64,000 bases of DNA from Bacillota bacterium. GTDB taxonomy: Bacteria; Bacillota; Clostridia; Oscillospirales; Ruminococcaceae. The translations under genes were made by a program, and so were the position numbers. Position 1 is the stretch's first letter; each line of letters opens with the position of its first letter. Positions 1 to 8,907 of this stretch are shown one piece after another. The stretch covers positions 62,001-126,000 of the forward strand of contig JAEWAB010000004.1 of NCBI GenBank assembly GCA_023391875.1. The letters are read 5' to 3'. The notes below the pieces were generated by a model that saw nothing but the letters and a program-made list of their open reading frames with translations, was not told the origin of the DNA and searched no databases.

Positions 1-758
1 TTGCCCTGCTTGGTATCATCGCTCGGGTATAACACCCGGGAGATATCCTCGGCGCGGTTTTTCTGCCGCACGGCGTCGTCGTAACGCTGTGCGTTAAACA
101 GCTCAAAGTCGAAGCCGTTTAGCGGCTCGGCCTGCCACAGGCGCAGGGTGCCCACATGGCGGGTACCATAGCCGATGACCGGCATATCGTAGGGCACGGC
201 GCGCACCGTTTGGTCGGCGTACCGGACAGTGACGGCATCTTCCTCCCGCCGTACCGACCACGGGTCGCCGAAACGGGTCCAGTCATCCGCTTCCTCATGT
301 TGGCAGCCTTCGATAAAGCTCTGCTTAAACAGCCCGTAACGGTAACGGATACCGTAACCGACAAGCGGCAGGTTCAAGGTCGCCGCGCTGTCCAGATAAC
401 AGGCCGCCAAACGGCCTAGGCCGCCGTTGCCCAGCGCCGCGTCCTCAATCTCCTCAAGCGCAGCAAGGCTCAGGCCGCTTTCTTTCAGCAGCGCATCCGC
501 CTCCTCGGTTAATCCCAGACACAAAAGGTTATTAAAGATCGCGCGGCCCACCAGAAACTCGGCGGAAAGATAGCACGCCCGTTTGGCATGCTTCGCGGCC
601 TGAATACTGGTCTGCCAGTCCTTGGCAATCAGCCCCATTACCGCCCGCCCGATGGCATTGTGCGCCTGAGAAGGGCTGACAGTTACGTCTGCGCTCGACG
701 CGCATTCGGATCGAATCTGTGTTAAAAATGCCTGCCGGAATGCCTCGCGGTGATTCAA
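1..758 (-). CDS. glgP: Glycogen/maltodextrin phosphorylase, N-terminal part (cut by left edge)
   Basis: About 252 N-terminal residues of a GT35 alpha-glucan phosphorylase, which releases glucose-1-phosphate from alpha-1,4-glucans with PLP as cofactor. Visible family motifs are YLSAEFLVGR, the glycine-rich DAALGNGGLGRLAACYLDS, GYGIRYRYGLF and the run VPYDMPVIGYGTRHVGTLRLW. The active site and PLP lysine lie beyond the window. The start is a TTG at 758 that overlaps the malQ stop (TTGA) and has a GGGGGG ribosome site upstream; the next ATG would remove conserved N-terminal sequence. It is the last visible gene of the lacI-binding protein-permease-permease-malQ-glgP operon, so it acts on linear maltodextrins made by MalQ. 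Family call is firm; glycogen versus maltodextrin preference cannot be decided here. Confidence 0.95.
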   Translation of the reverse strand, partial: MNHREAFRQAFLTQIRSECASSADVTVSPSQAHNAIGRAVMGLIAKDWQTSIQAAKHAKRACYLSAEFLVGRAIFNNLLCLGLTEEADALLKESGLSLAALEEIEDAALGNGGLGRLAACYLDSAATLNLPLVGYGIRYRYGLFKQSFIEGCQHEEADDWTRFGDPWSVRREEDAVTVRYADQTVRAVPYDMPVIGYGTRHVGTLRLWQAEPLNGFDFELFNAQRYDDAVRQKNRAEDISRVLYPSDDTKQG

Positions 759-2242
759 CGGTTAGCCCCCCTTCCATACAGCTTTGTCATTTCAAGGATT
801 TCCTGTGCAAGCTCTGGTGTAAAGGCATCAGCCCGCGCACGCCAAACCCAGTTACCACCCACCGTGGAGGGGGTGTTCATCCTCGCCTCGCTGCCAAGCT
901 CCAGAAAATCTTGCATGGGGGCGATGGCGGTGTTGCCCACACTGGCCCAAGCCGCCCGGATAAAGCTCCAGCTTTTTGATTCTTTCCGGCCCAAATTGAG
1001 ATAGGTTTTACAAAACCGTACGTCGGCGCGGGGTGCGGTTTTAAACCATCCGCAGACGGTGTCGTTATCGTGGGTACCGGTATAGACCATACAGTTCTTC
1101 TCGTAGTTATGGGGCAGGTAGTCGTTTTCCTCCCGGGAATCGAAGGCGAACTGTAATACCTTCATGCCCGGGTAGCCGGTCTTTTTGCGCAGCGCGTGCA
1201 CCGAAGGGGTGAGAAAGCCTAGGTCTTCGGCGATGATCTCCTGCTTGCCAAGCGCCGCGCGCAGCGCCTCAAACAACTCATAACCGGGGCCTTGCACCCA
1301 TTGCCCGTACTCGGCGGTTTTATCCTGTGCGGGGATGGCGTAGTAGCTGTCAAACCCGCGAAAATGGTCGATGCGCACCACGTCGTAGAGCGTAGACGCG
1401 CTCTCCATTCGTTTAACCCACCACGCGAACACCTGCTCCTTCTGGTCGTCCCACCGGTAGAGGGGATTGCCCCAAAGCTGGCCCGTTCTGCTGAAGGCGT
1501 CGGGGGGGCAGCCCGCCACCTTAACGGGACGTAATGCCTCGTCAAGCTGGAACAGCGAGGGGTTTGCCCAAACATCGGCGCTGTCCTGCGCCACATAGAT
1601 AGGCAGGTCGCCGATGATGCAGATACCCTTATCGTTTGCGTATCGCTTAAGTGCGAGCCACTGGCGGTAAAACTGATACTGTACAAACTGCCAAAAGCCG
1701 ATTTCCCGCGCGAGGCGTTTGCGGTAATGCGCGAGAGCCTCCGGATTGCGCAGGCGGATATCCTCTTCCCACTCGCTCCATGCCTGACCGCCGTAACTAT
1801 CTTTCACTGCCATATACAGCGCGTAGTCGTCGAGCCAGTGGGCGTTTTTGCGGGCAAACTCCGCGAGTTGCGCGTGGCCGTCCTCATCAAGACGATCATA
1901 GGCGGCCATTAGTACCCCGAAGCGATTTAAAAACAGCTTGTAGTAATCCACGTTTGCGGGGTCGCTGCCCCAATCGAGAGCCTTGTAATCCTGCTCGGCC
2001 AGAAGGCCGTCCTTCGTAAGCCTGTCAAGATCGATAAAATAGGGGTTACCCGCAAAGGTGGAGAAGGATTGGTATGGCGAATCGCCGTAACCGGTGGGGC
2101 CGATGGGCAGTATCTGCCAATAGCGCTGCCCCGTCTGTGCCAGAAAATCGACAAAGTCGTAAGCCGCCTTGCCAAAGGTGCCGATGCCGTAGGGTGACGG
2201 CAGGCTGGAGATGTGCATGAGTATACCGCTGGAACGTTTCAT
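755..2242 (-). CDS. malQ: 4-alpha-glucanotransferase (amylomaltase, GH77)
   Basis: Cytoplasmic disproportionating enzyme that transfers alpha-1,4-glucan chains between maltodextrins and frees glucose, giving chains long enough for GlgP. All three GH77 catalytic carboxylates are visible: Asp in VRIDHFRGF (about residue 292), Glu in IAEDLG (about 339) and Asp in THDNDT (about 392). The N-terminal SSGILMHISSLPSPYG and GPTGYGDSPYQS motifs are typical, and about 495 aa is the usual bacterial length. I chose ATG at 2242: AAGGA lies 13 nt upstream, while the TTG at 2254 is only 1 nt from that site. The stop overlaps the TTG start of glgP, so the two are translationally coupled. About 190 nt separate it from the upstream permease gene. 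Confidence 0.96.
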   Translation of the reverse strand: MKRSSGILMHISSLPSPYGIGTFGKAAYDFVDFLAQTGQRYWQILPIGPTGYGDSPYQSFSTFAGNPYFIDLDRLTKDGLLAEQDYKALDWGSDPANVDYYKLFLNRFGVLMAAYDRLDEDGHAQLAEFARKNAHWLDDYALYMAVKDSYGGQAWSEWEEDIRLRNPEALAHYRKRLAREIGFWQFVQYQFYRQWLALKRYANDKGICIIGDLPIYVAQDSADVWANPSLFQLDEALRPVKVAGCPPDAFSRTGQLWGNPLYRWDDQKEQVFAWWVKRMESASTLYDVVRIDHFRGFDSYYAIPAQDKTAEYGQWVQGPGYELFEALRAALGKQEIIAEDLGFLTPSVHALRKKTGYPGMKVLQFAFDSREENDYLPHNYEKNCMVYTGTHDNDTVCGWFKTAPRADVRFCKTYLNLGRKESKSWSFIRAAWASVGNTAIAPMQDFLELGSEARMNTPSTVGGNWVWRARADAFTPELAQEILEMTKLYGRGANR

Positions 2243-2432
2243 ATGGTCGACCAATTCCTTTTCGGCGGCTTTGCCCCAAGGGTATAAAGCGCCATGAAGA
2301 TTATATGTGGCTTTGCTGCACGAGAGACTTGCTCCGGCAGCGATTTATTTAAAATTTAATGCATGGGAACTTTATGCTTCGCCTTATCCAATATACCATA
2401 AAAATTCTTGTGCTTTAAGAGCAATTATACCA

Positions 2433-3272
2433 TCAGCCTTTAACGGCTCCGGCGGTAACGCCCTTGATAATGTACTTTTGACAAGCCAAGTAAAATATTA
2501 CGATAGGGATAATAGTCAGTACCAGCATCGCCATCATCGCGCCCATATCCTTGGAGCCGTAGCCCCCGCGCAGGTATTGCACGGCAATGGGCAGCGTCTT
2601 ATACTTGTTGCCGATAACCAGGTTCGGCAGCAGGTAGTCGTTCCATATCCACATGGTATTAAGAATAGCTACCGTGATGGCGATGGGCTTGAGCATAGGG
2701 AACACGATGTAAAAGAAGGTTTGGGGTGGATTGCAGCTGTCGATCATGGCCGCCTCCTCCACCTCTAAGGGGATGCCTTTGACAAAACCGGCGTACATAA
2801 ACACCGACAGACCCGAGCCGAAGCCCAGGTAGATGATAATGATACCCCATGCATTGTCAAGATGCAGCAGGTTCGCCATCTTGGACATCGTGAACATCAC
2901 CATCTGGAACGGTACGATCATCGAAAACACGAAGAGGTAGTATAACGCGCTGCTGAACCTGCTTTTTACACGCACGATGCACCACGCCGTCATGGCGGTG
3001 AACAGCACGATAGCCGCCACAGAACAGACCGTGATAAAAAGCGAGTACCCAAACGCGCTGACAAAACCGGTTTTCTGTATGCCGTTTATGTAGTTGGTAA
3101 TCCCCGAGAAGGTCTTAGCCATCGGGAAGGTAAACGGCTGGTCCGAGATATAGAACCTACCCTTGAACGAATTCATCAAAACGACCAGAATCGGCGTCAG
3201 AAACAATACGGAGAGCAGGGATAGAAGCGCCGTCAATATAACAGATAAAAAGCTGTTTTTGCGTTCGGTCAT
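2433..3272 (-). CDS. Sugar ABC transporter permease, MalG/CUT1 type
   Basis: Inner permease subunit of a carbohydrate importer, 279 aa, with a first membrane helix near residues 10-30 and about six helices in all. The cytoplasmic EAA loop (EVEEAAMIDSC...FPMLKP), which docks the ATPase, is clear, and the C-terminus ends in the typical KYIIKGVTAGAVKG. The start is ATG 3272, with AAAGG 10 nt upstream; a longer reading begins inside the preceding gene without a ribosome site. It lies just after the MalF-type gene and before malQ, so maltodextrin is the likely substrate. No ATPase gene is in the operon. Confidence 0.93.
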   Translation of the reverse strand: MTERKNSFLSVILTALLSLLSVLFLTPILVVLMNSFKGRFYISDQPFTFPMAKTFSGITNYINGIQKTGFVSAFGYSLFITVCSVAAIVLFTAMTAWCIVRVKSRFSSALYYLFVFSMIVPFQMVMFTMSKMANLLHLDNAWGIIIIYLGFGSGLSVFMYAGFVKGIPLEVEEAAMIDSCNPPQTFFYIVFPMLKPIAITVAILNTMWIWNDYLLPNLVIGNKYKTLPIAVQYLRGGYGSKDMGAMMAMLVLTIIPIVIFYLACQKYIIKGVTAGAVKG

Positions 3273-3333
3273 AGCTGCCACGCCTTTCCGGCTTTTCAAG
3301 CCCAAAATCGATTTATTGGTGGAAGGCTGATGA

Positions 3334-4179
3334 TTATGCCTCAATCTCCCGGGTGCGGGTTACGCGAAGCTGTATGAACGCAATCAGCGCCACCATCACA
3401 AAGAACACCACCGCCTTGGCCTGACCTACGCCCTCAAAGCCGGTACGTCCGTAAAAGGTGTTATAGATGTTGAGCGCAAGCATCTCTGTTTGACGTGAGG
3501 GTGCACCCGCCGTCAGCGCAAGGTTTTGGTCGAACAGCTTCAGAGAATTGGTCAGCGTCAAAAAGGTGCAGATGGTCACCGCCGGCATTACCAGCGGCAG
3601 CTTGATGCGCAATAATACCTGCGAGGGGTTTGCGCCGTCCACCGCGGCGGCATCCAGCAGCTCGCTTGGGATATTCTGAATGCCCGCGATGTAGATAATC
3701 ATCATATACCCGATCATCTGCCAGTTCATGAGGATAACAAGCCCCCAAAAGCCGTAGCTCGAGCTTGTGGTGATGGTGGATTCAAAGTTGTACAGCACAC
3801 CGTTGATGATAAGCTGCCAGATATAGCCCAGCACGATGCCGCCGATAAGGTTCGGCATAAAAAACACCGTGCGAAAGAGATTGGTTGCGCGCAGGCCTCG
3901 CGTAAGCAGCAGCGCGAGGATAAACGCGAACACGTTTACGGTGATGACCGATACCACGGTAAAGCGCAGGGAAAACCAAAGCGCGCTTAAGAACTCCCCA
4001 CTTGCGGTAAATGCCGCAATGTAGTTATCAAGCCCAACCCAGACGGAATCCGTCACCGTCGTAAACTTGGTAAACGACAGGTACAAGCCCATGACAAACG
4101 GTATTACGAACGCGACGGCAAACGCGAGGATGGTAGGTAGGGTAAAAAGGGCGTAATAGCGTTTGAGTGCCTTTTGCAT
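3334..4179 (-). CDS. Sugar ABC transporter permease, MalF/CUT1 type
   Basis: 281 aa integral membrane protein, first permease of the maltodextrin importer. An N-terminal helix (about residues 11-33) is followed by five more, with the EAA loop ELLDAAAVDGANPSQ...KLPLVMP near residue 190. It lacks the long N-terminal extension of enteric MalF, as is normal in Gram-positive relatives. It sits about 60 nt upstream of the MalG-type gene and about 175 nt downstream of the binding-protein gene, with a hairpin in the latter gap. Confidence 0.93.
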   Translation of the reverse strand: MQKALKRYYALFTLPTILAFAVAFVIPFVMGLYLSFTKFTTVTDSVWVGLDNYIAAFTASGEFLSALWFSLRFTVVSVITVNVFAFILALLLTRGLRATNLFRTVFFMPNLIGGIVLGYIWQLIINGVLYNFESTITTSSSYGFWGLVILMNWQMIGYMMIIYIAGIQNIPSELLDAAAVDGANPSQVLLRIKLPLVMPAVTICTFLTLTNSLKLFDQNLALTAGAPSRQTEMLALNIYNTFYGRTGFEGVGQAKAVVFFVMVALIAFIQLRVTRTREIEA

Positions 4180-4291
4180 GATAATATCCTTGCCTTTCCG
4201 TGCCCTATTTTGAGGGCGTAAATTTTTAATAATTTATGCCGAACTCAAGCCCGTATATACCAGTGATTGTTGCGGGCTTTATTATAGAAGT

Positions 4292-4321
4292 GTTGCCCTA
4301 CGCCCGAAGGAGCAGGGCAAC
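4292..4321 (-). terminator. Hairpin between binding-protein and permease genes
   Basis: Perfect 8-bp stem GTTGCCCT/AGGGCAAC with a 14-nt loop, 34 nt past the binding-protein stop. No long T-tract follows, so it is more likely a 3' mRNA stabiliser or leaky terminator that raises binding protein over permease than a full stop. Confidence 0.55.
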
Positions 4322-4354
4322 GCAGATTGGTTATCGTTTTTTTACACGCGGGAG

Positions 4355-5767
4355 TTATTGTGCTGCAGCGGCCTTTTCAGACTTCCAGTTGTCCTTTACA
4401 ACGGTTACAACGTCGTCCCAGGTCTTAGAACCCTGTGCATACTCAAGCAGCGCCGCGCCAAAGGCGTCTTTAAAGGCCTGGCTCGGGAATGCGGCAAAGG
4501 TCCACGCTACAGAGGTCACGCCGTCCTTTTCCATCCACGCAAGCACCTCTTTGGCAAGCGGGTCGGCAGGCTTTTCGTTCTCCTCGAAGGTATCAAACGG
4601 AGCGATAAAGCCGAGCTTGTTGGTAACAAAATCCTTGCCCTTCGCGCTGGAGAACAGCCAGTTGAGGAAATCGATGGATGCCTTCTGTTTGTCGGCGGAA
4701 ACCTTACTGTTTACGGCAAAGTAATTCTCGGTGCCCACGCACAGGCCCTGCTTTTCCTCGCCTGCCACGCCCGTGTAGATGGGCATGAACTTGATGTCCT
4801 CAGCCTTAACGGTGTTGCCGGGCACGCCGCTGATCTGCGACCACGCCCAGTTACCGTTCTGAACCATCGCCACATTGCCAAGGGCAAACTCGGCCATCGA
4901 GTCGTCTACCGACTTGCTGCCGAGCAGGCCCGGGGCAGTGATGGAGTTCTGGAGGTACAGATCAAAGATATTGTGGAAGTTATCAGCATACTTAAAGGCG
5001 ATCTCCTTTGCGTCGAGGCCCGCAAGTATGGTGTTGTCGAACGCGGTGTTCTCCTTAAACTCATAGTACAGTGGCAGGTTGGCAAGGTGGGTTTGCCATC
5101 TCCAGTCCTCACCGGTGGTCAGGGAGGTGGAAGCGAACACGCCCTCGATGCCAAGCTCCGCCTTCTTCGCCGTCATATCCTCCACAACCGCCTTAAGGGT
5201 CGCAAAGTTGTTGATCTCGGCGGCGGAGCCGATGGAAACGGCCTTATCGGCAAGTCCGAAGTATTTGCTCATAATGGCGTTATTGTAGATGATGCCATAG
5301 CCCTCTACCACATAAGGGATGCCATACACGCCGTCGCCGCTGGTAACCGCAAGGCTCTTATCGGTCAGGTGGGAGTACAGCTCGGTATCCTTAAGGTCAA
5401 GGCAGTAATCTTTCCAGCTCTGGTAGCCTACCGGCCCATTGATCTGGAAGATGGTCGGTGCGTCGGCTTTTGCAATCTCGCTCTTGAGCGTTTGCTCGTA
5501 GGTACCGCTTGCGGCAGTCACCACGTTAACCTTGACGCCGGTCTCCGCCTCGTAGGCAGCGGCAATCTCGTCGTAAACGGCGGCAATCTCCGGTTTAAAG
5601 TTTAAGAAATAAATCTCCTTCGCGCCCTCAGCGGGTGTTGCGGATTCAGGCGCGGCGCTGCTCACTGCCGCAGATGGTTCTGCCGGGGTCTGCGCGCACG
5701 CGGCGAAGGACATCAGTACCATCAGGGAAGCGAGAGCCAGTGCCAAAACTTTGCTTGCTTTTCTCAT
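4355..5767 (-). CDS. Extracellular sugar-binding lipoprotein of maltodextrin ABC importer
   Basis: 470 aa substrate-binding protein. Residues 1-23 form a lipoprotein signal ending in the lipobox SFAAC, followed by a low-complexity Ala/Pro/Ser/Glu tether. The mature fold begins near YFLNFKPEIAAVYDEIAAAYEAETGVKVNV, typical of family 1 (MalE-like) binding proteins. The ATG has an AGGAGG site 6 nt upstream. The gene follows the LacI-family regulator by 67 nt and precedes two permeases, malQ and glgP, so maltose/maltodextrin is the inferred ligand. The sequence alone does not fix the sugar. Confidence 0.9.
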   Translation of the reverse strand: MRKASKVLALALASLMVLMSFAACAQTPAEPSAAVSSAAPESATPAEGAKEIYFLNFKPEIAAVYDEIAAAYEAETGVKVNVVTAASGTYEQTLKSEIAKADAPTIFQINGPVGYQSWKDYCLDLKDTELYSHLTDKSLAVTSGDGVYGIPYVVEGYGIIYNNAIMSKYFGLADKAVSIGSAAEINNFATLKAVVEDMTAKKAELGIEGVFASTSLTTGEDWRWQTHLANLPLYYEFKENTAFDNTILAGLDAKEIAFKYADNFHNIFDLYLQNSITAPGLLGSKSVDDSMAEFALGNVAMVQNGNWAWSQISGVPGNTVKAEDIKFMPIYTGVAGEEKQGLCVGTENYFAVNSKVSADKQKASIDFLNWLFSSAKGKDFVTNKLGFIAPFDTFEENEKPADPLAKEVLAWMEKDGVTSVAWTFAAFPSQAFKDAFGAALLEYAQGSKTWDDVVTVVKDNWKSEKAAAAQ

Positions 5768-5834
5768 AGTAATCCTCCTGTTATCATTTAATATATTATA
5801 AGGTCTTTGGGACCATTGCCCACAAAATAAAATA

Positions 5835-6836
5835 CTACACCCGCCGTACCGATTCGCCCGCTACAAGCTCCGCGTCCAGCAGTAAATGGCGCGAGGGCTC
5901 CGACGCCGCGATAGCGCGCAGCAGCATCTTTGCGCTGGAGGATGCGATCTTCTCGCAGGGCTGCCTTAAGGTAGTCAGGCGCGGACAGTAGTAATCGGCG
6001 AAATCAATACCGTCGAATCCGATTACCGAGATATCCTCAGGTACCCGCAGGCCGCAGTCGCGGATGGCCCGAATTGTGCCGATCGCCATCATATCAGACA
6101 TGGCAAAGATAGCGGTCAGGCCGGGATTTCGGGTTATCAGCTCCTTGGTGGCGGCATAGGCCGAAGACATCGAAAAGGGCGCCGGTGCAAAGCTGTTTTC
6201 GCCGAAGGAAAGCCCATGTTCCTCAAAGCTCTTTTTGCAGCCGTCAAGACGTAGGCCGCCGGTGTAGGAGATATTATAGTCGCCGCCCACCACGCCGATG
6301 GCGGTGTGGCCGTTTGCAAACAGATAATCCACCGCCTGTTTCGCGCATTTTTCATCGTCTATGCTGACGCTTGAGAGATTCTCAAAGGGCAGCGACCGGG
6401 CGCTGGTGGTGCTGAGCACGCAGGGGATTTTGATATTTTCAAACCGTTTTTGGAACGAGTCCATATTGCCGCCCAAAAATACGATGCCCGGCGGCTTAAG
6501 CTCCCGGCAAAGCTGTTCGGCGGCACGCACCTCGTTTTCCGACTCCTCGATGTAATGTACTGCCACGCCGAATCCCGCTTTGCTCACGCCCACCTGCATA
6601 TGCTCGATGATAGAGGCAAAAAAGAGGTTGAAGCTACCTTTGACCAAGATTACGATACTGTTGCTCTCCTGCTGCTTTAGCTGGCGGGCATTGGCATTGG
6701 GAACAAACCGGTGCTCTTTGACGACCTCTTGAATCTTTGCCTTGGTTTCCTCACTGACGTCAGGATGATTGTTGAGCGCGCGGGAGACAGTGCTTATTCC
6801 GAAGCCCGAAAGCCGTGCGATATCCTTTATGGTCAA
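5835..6836 (-). CDS. LacI-family transcriptional regulator of maltodextrin operon
   Basis: 333 aa. The N-terminal helix-turn-helix (TIKDIARLSGFGISTVSRALNNHPDVS) is followed by the hinge (NANARQLKQQ) and a periplasmic-binding-protein-like effector domain from about residue 60, with typical VIGFDGIDFADY...LTTLRQP motifs. The start codon is TTG at 6836; the ATG-free N-terminus matches where LacI proteins normally begin. It is the first gene of the operon and is preceded by a strong promoter with a GGAAACGTTTCC palindrome just downstream of the -10 box, so it very likely autoregulates the operon. A MalR-type role is inferred from the neighbours. Confidence 0.93.
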   Translation of the reverse strand: MTIKDIARLSGFGISTVSRALNNHPDVSEETKAKIQEVVKEHRFVPNANARQLKQQESNSIVILVKGSFNLFFASIIEHMQVGVSKAGFGVAVHYIEESENEVRAAEQLCRELKPPGIVFLGGNMDSFQKRFENIKIPCVLSTTSARSLPFENLSSVSIDDEKCAKQAVDYLFANGHTAIGVVGGDYNISYTGGLRLDGCKKSFEEHGLSFGENSFAPAPFSMSSAYAATKELITRNPGLTAIFAMSDMMAIGTIRAIRDCGLRVPEDISVIGFDGIDFADYYCPRLTTLRQPCEKIASSSAKMLLRAIAASEPSRHLLLDAELVAGESVRRV

Positions 6837-6965
6837 GGTCGGGACACCATCCTTTACGTAAAATACAAGACCCTTTGCTGCCTACGGATTATTGAGGTTT
6901 TTGCATCTTTTACATAGTAGCTGTACAAATCTAAGCTGCTTTGTCGTTTTATAAATAACGTTACC

Positions 6966-6977
6966 GGAAACGTTTCC
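6966..6977. promoter_or_regulatory. LacI-type operator GGAAACGTTTCC
   Basis: Perfect 12-bp palindrome with the central CG typical of LacI/GalR operators. It begins 14 nt downstream of the -10 box of the lacI promoter, where bound repressor would block transcription start. Confidence 0.75.
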
Positions 6978-6991
6978 AATAGCATGGTTGA

Positions 6992-7020
6992 ATTATAGCA
7001 CACTTGCACAAGTATCGCAA
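6992..7020 (-). promoter_or_regulatory. Sigma-A promoter of lacI-malQ-glgP operon
   Basis: Read on the minus strand: -35 TTGCGA (7020-7015), 17-nt spacer, -10 TATAAT (6997-6992) with an extended TGC. The spacer contains the small inverted repeat ACTTG/CAAGT. Confidence 0.75.
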
Positions 7021-7172
7021 TGGGTTTTTCATAAAAACGTCATTGTAATTGATTTTATTTTATATATTTTGTATATTATTAATAAAATCCACCTACTGAC
7101 ATTTCATAATCTTTGCATGAACTTCTTAACTTTTCCTTCTGATTAAGCACGCAACAATAGCATAACAAAACC

Positions 7173-7212
7173 AAAGAGGGGTACCTTCGTGTAAGCGAAG
7201 GTACCCCTCTTT
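7173..7212 (-). terminator. Strong hairpin terminator downstream of araC-type gene
   Basis: Perfect 17-bp stem (7173-7189 with 7196-7212) and a TGTAAG loop. Read on the minus strand it is followed by GGTTTTGTTATG, suiting the end of the transcript from the AraC-type gene at 7387. Confidence 0.6.
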
Positions 7213-7279
7213 GTCAGTCTTATAGGACAATTTATAGCAGTTTTTGATCGTAGTATTTCTAAGAAAGGTTCAAGATTTT

Positions 7280-7342
7280 ACGGGTACATATCATTACGGG
7301 TAGTTGTTTTACGGGTACATGAATATTCGGGTACGGGTACAT
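7280..7342. repeat. Short direct repeats ACGGGTACAT
   Basis: Three exact copies of ACGGGTACAT (7280-7289, 7311-7320, 7333-7342) with partial copies ACGGGTA at 7296 and CGGGTAC at 7328. They lie just past the end of the AraC-type gene, and the related TACGGGTTAC covers its stop codon. Function unknown. Confidence 0.7.
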
Positions 7343-7386
7343 ATAATAAAAACGAAACAGGATTATACCTCAGCGGTATGTACGGG

Positions 7387-8277
7387 TTACCGGGCAGCCA
7401 TCTGATAGAGGGGCTGCTCGTAGGAGTGATACAAGGCGCGAAACTCGGTCGGTGTACAGTTCTTAATCAGCTTAAACATCCGGATAAAAGCCGACAGATT
7501 GCTGAAACCGGATTGTATCGCGACCTCGGTAACGGATAACTCGGGGGTTATGAGCAGCTGTTCGGCGTACATGATACGCCTTCTGTTTAAGTATTTGTAG
7601 AACGAAACACCCGCAAACTGTTTAAACAGGCGCGTAAAATAGAATTTGCTGAAGCCCGCCAGCGCTGCGACGTCCTCGAGCGTGAGGCTTTCGTCGAAAT
7701 GCTGGTTGATGTAATCGCAGACCACGAGGAATTTCTCAATGTTCTCCTGCTGGTTACTGTTCTTGGTGCTCGGGTCTTTTGCGGGCTCGGTAAACTGCCT
7801 GCCTATCAGTACAATCATCCGTATTAAATAGGAATAGATCAGCGCTTCCTTTAAGGTGGAGGAACTGAAGTACTCGTTGAGTATCGAGTGCATAATCTCT
7901 GTAATATCTTCGTGAATGTCCGGGGCGTTTTGGGACGTGATGCAGACTGCGGGGGTCAAAAATGCCATGATTAAGTCAAACTCTTTTAATTGGCTTAAAA
8001 TCGAAAAATCCACCTGCAGGATCATCCTGCGCCCGGGGCCGGGAGGGGAAAGCCGGTGAAGTGTGCCGGGAGCAATGAGCAGCACATCTCCAACCTCCAT
8101 TTTAAATGAGATACCGCCGCATACCGCGCTGTAGTTCCCCTCTAAAGGCATGATAATCTCTATGGGAGAATGCCAGTGATTGGGATAGTCCTCAAATTCG
8201 TCGTTGTTATACAACATAATAGAGGAGCCATCCGAGAAATCGACGGTTTCCTTGATGCCGTTCAAGGTCTTGATCAT
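7387..8277 (-). CDS. AraC-family regulator with N-terminal cupin domain
   Basis: 296 aa. The N-terminal half is a sugar-sensing cupin (HWHSPIEIIMPLEGNYSAV near residue 30, GDVLLIAPGTLHR near 65). The C-terminal about 100 residues hold two helix-turn-helix motifs (LTLEDVAALAGFSKFYFTRLFKQFAG and VTEVAIQSGFSNLSAFIRMFK). The start is ATG 8277 with AAGGAGG 7 nt upstream; a longer frame to 8331 runs through this site. The gene is divergent from the binding-protein gene at 9041, which it probably controls. The inducer is unknown. Confidence 0.93.
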   Translation of the reverse strand: MIKTLNGIKETVDFSDGSSIMLYNNDEFEDYPNHWHSPIEIIMPLEGNYSAVCGGISFKMEVGDVLLIAPGTLHRLSPPGPGRRMILQVDFSILSQLKEFDLIMAFLTPAVCITSQNAPDIHEDITEIMHSILNEYFSSSTLKEALIYSYLIRMIVLIGRQFTEPAKDPSTKNSNQQENIEKFLVVCDYINQHFDESLTLEDVAALAGFSKFYFTRLFKQFAGVSFYKYLNRRRIMYAEQLLITPELSVTEVAIQSGFSNLSAFIRMFKLIKNCTPTEFRALYHSYEQPLYQMAAR

Positions 8278-8352
8278 TAATTTACCTCCTTCTTCGAACA
8301 ACCTTTTATGATTCGTGCGATTTTGTTGCAATTATTGCTCTCGAACAAAAAC

Positions 8353-8380
8353 AGTATATCATAAAACCTGTAAAAATCAA
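8353..8380 (-). promoter_or_regulatory. Promoter of AraC-type regulator
   Basis: Minus strand: -35 TTGATT (8380-8375), 16-nt spacer, extended -10 TGATATACT (TATACT at 8358-8353), about 75 nt before the start codon. Confidence 0.55.
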
Positions 8381-8550
8381 TGAGTTTGAAGCTAATATTA
8401 ACTATTTAGTTCAAACACAATAAAGAAATAATATTCAAAATAACATAAACTTTTTAACATGATTGTATCGTCTTTTTGAGAATCCTGATTAAACAGAGCA
8501 ACTTTTTAAATTTAAATGGCAACTATTGAAAAGAAAGTATCTGTGCAGAT

Positions 8551-8559
8551 TGCTATAAT
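8551..8559 (+). promoter_or_regulatory. Candidate extended -10 promoter
   Basis: TGCTATAAT (TATAAT at 8554-8559). The nearest -35-like TTGAAA is 22 nt upstream, which is too far, so this relies on the extended -10 element. Confidence 0.35.
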
Positions 8560-8642
8560 AATGGCATAGCGGAAGCAATCAATTTATCAAATTCATCGAA
8601 GACTCTCTGAAGTGAGCAGGTAAAAAAAGCCTGACAAGAATT

Positions 8643-8671
8643 TTGACTCATTTCAAAATGACAATTATTTA
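8643..8671 (+). promoter_or_regulatory. Candidate promoter of second sugar ABC operon
   Basis: -35 TTGACT (8643-8648), 17-nt spacer, -10 TATTTA (8666-8671), directed at the binding-protein gene at 9041. Confidence 0.5.
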
Positions 8672-8766
8672 AATAACATATTTGTGTTTTTATGAACTTG
8701 GTTTGATGTCACTTTGCACAGGTGGGTGTCTGTTGCTCCGGCTGAGGGTAACGGTTGCAATTTTGC

Positions 8767-8780
8767 CGAAAACGATTACG
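8767..8780. promoter_or_regulatory. cre-like site (CcpA/LacI-family)
   Basis: CGAAAACGATTACG matches 10 of 12 fixed positions of the catabolite-responsive element TGWAANCGNTNWCA. It lies about 100 nt downstream of the candidate promoter, a roadblock-type position. Confidence 0.4.
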
Positions 8781-8828
8781 TAAACTCCTCTACTGCGGGC
8801 AAGAAGGTTCAAACCTGCTTAGCAGCTG

Positions 8829-8852
8829 AGCAAAGATCACCAAATCTTTGCT
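8829..8852 (+). other. Leader hairpin 1
   Basis: Perfect stem AGCAAAGAT/ATCTTTGCT with a six-base loop in the leader of the binding-protein gene. No T-tract follows, so it is not a simple terminator. Confidence 0.5.
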
Positions 8853-8907
8853 GTAACGAAGGAAAGTAATGAATTGTTGTTGCATGTTGAGCCTGACGGA
8901 TACAATT

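Noticed and set aside
4358..5605. 415-codon plus-strand frame
   Set aside because: It is the antisense of the binding-protein gene, whose signal peptide, ribosome site and fold are clear.
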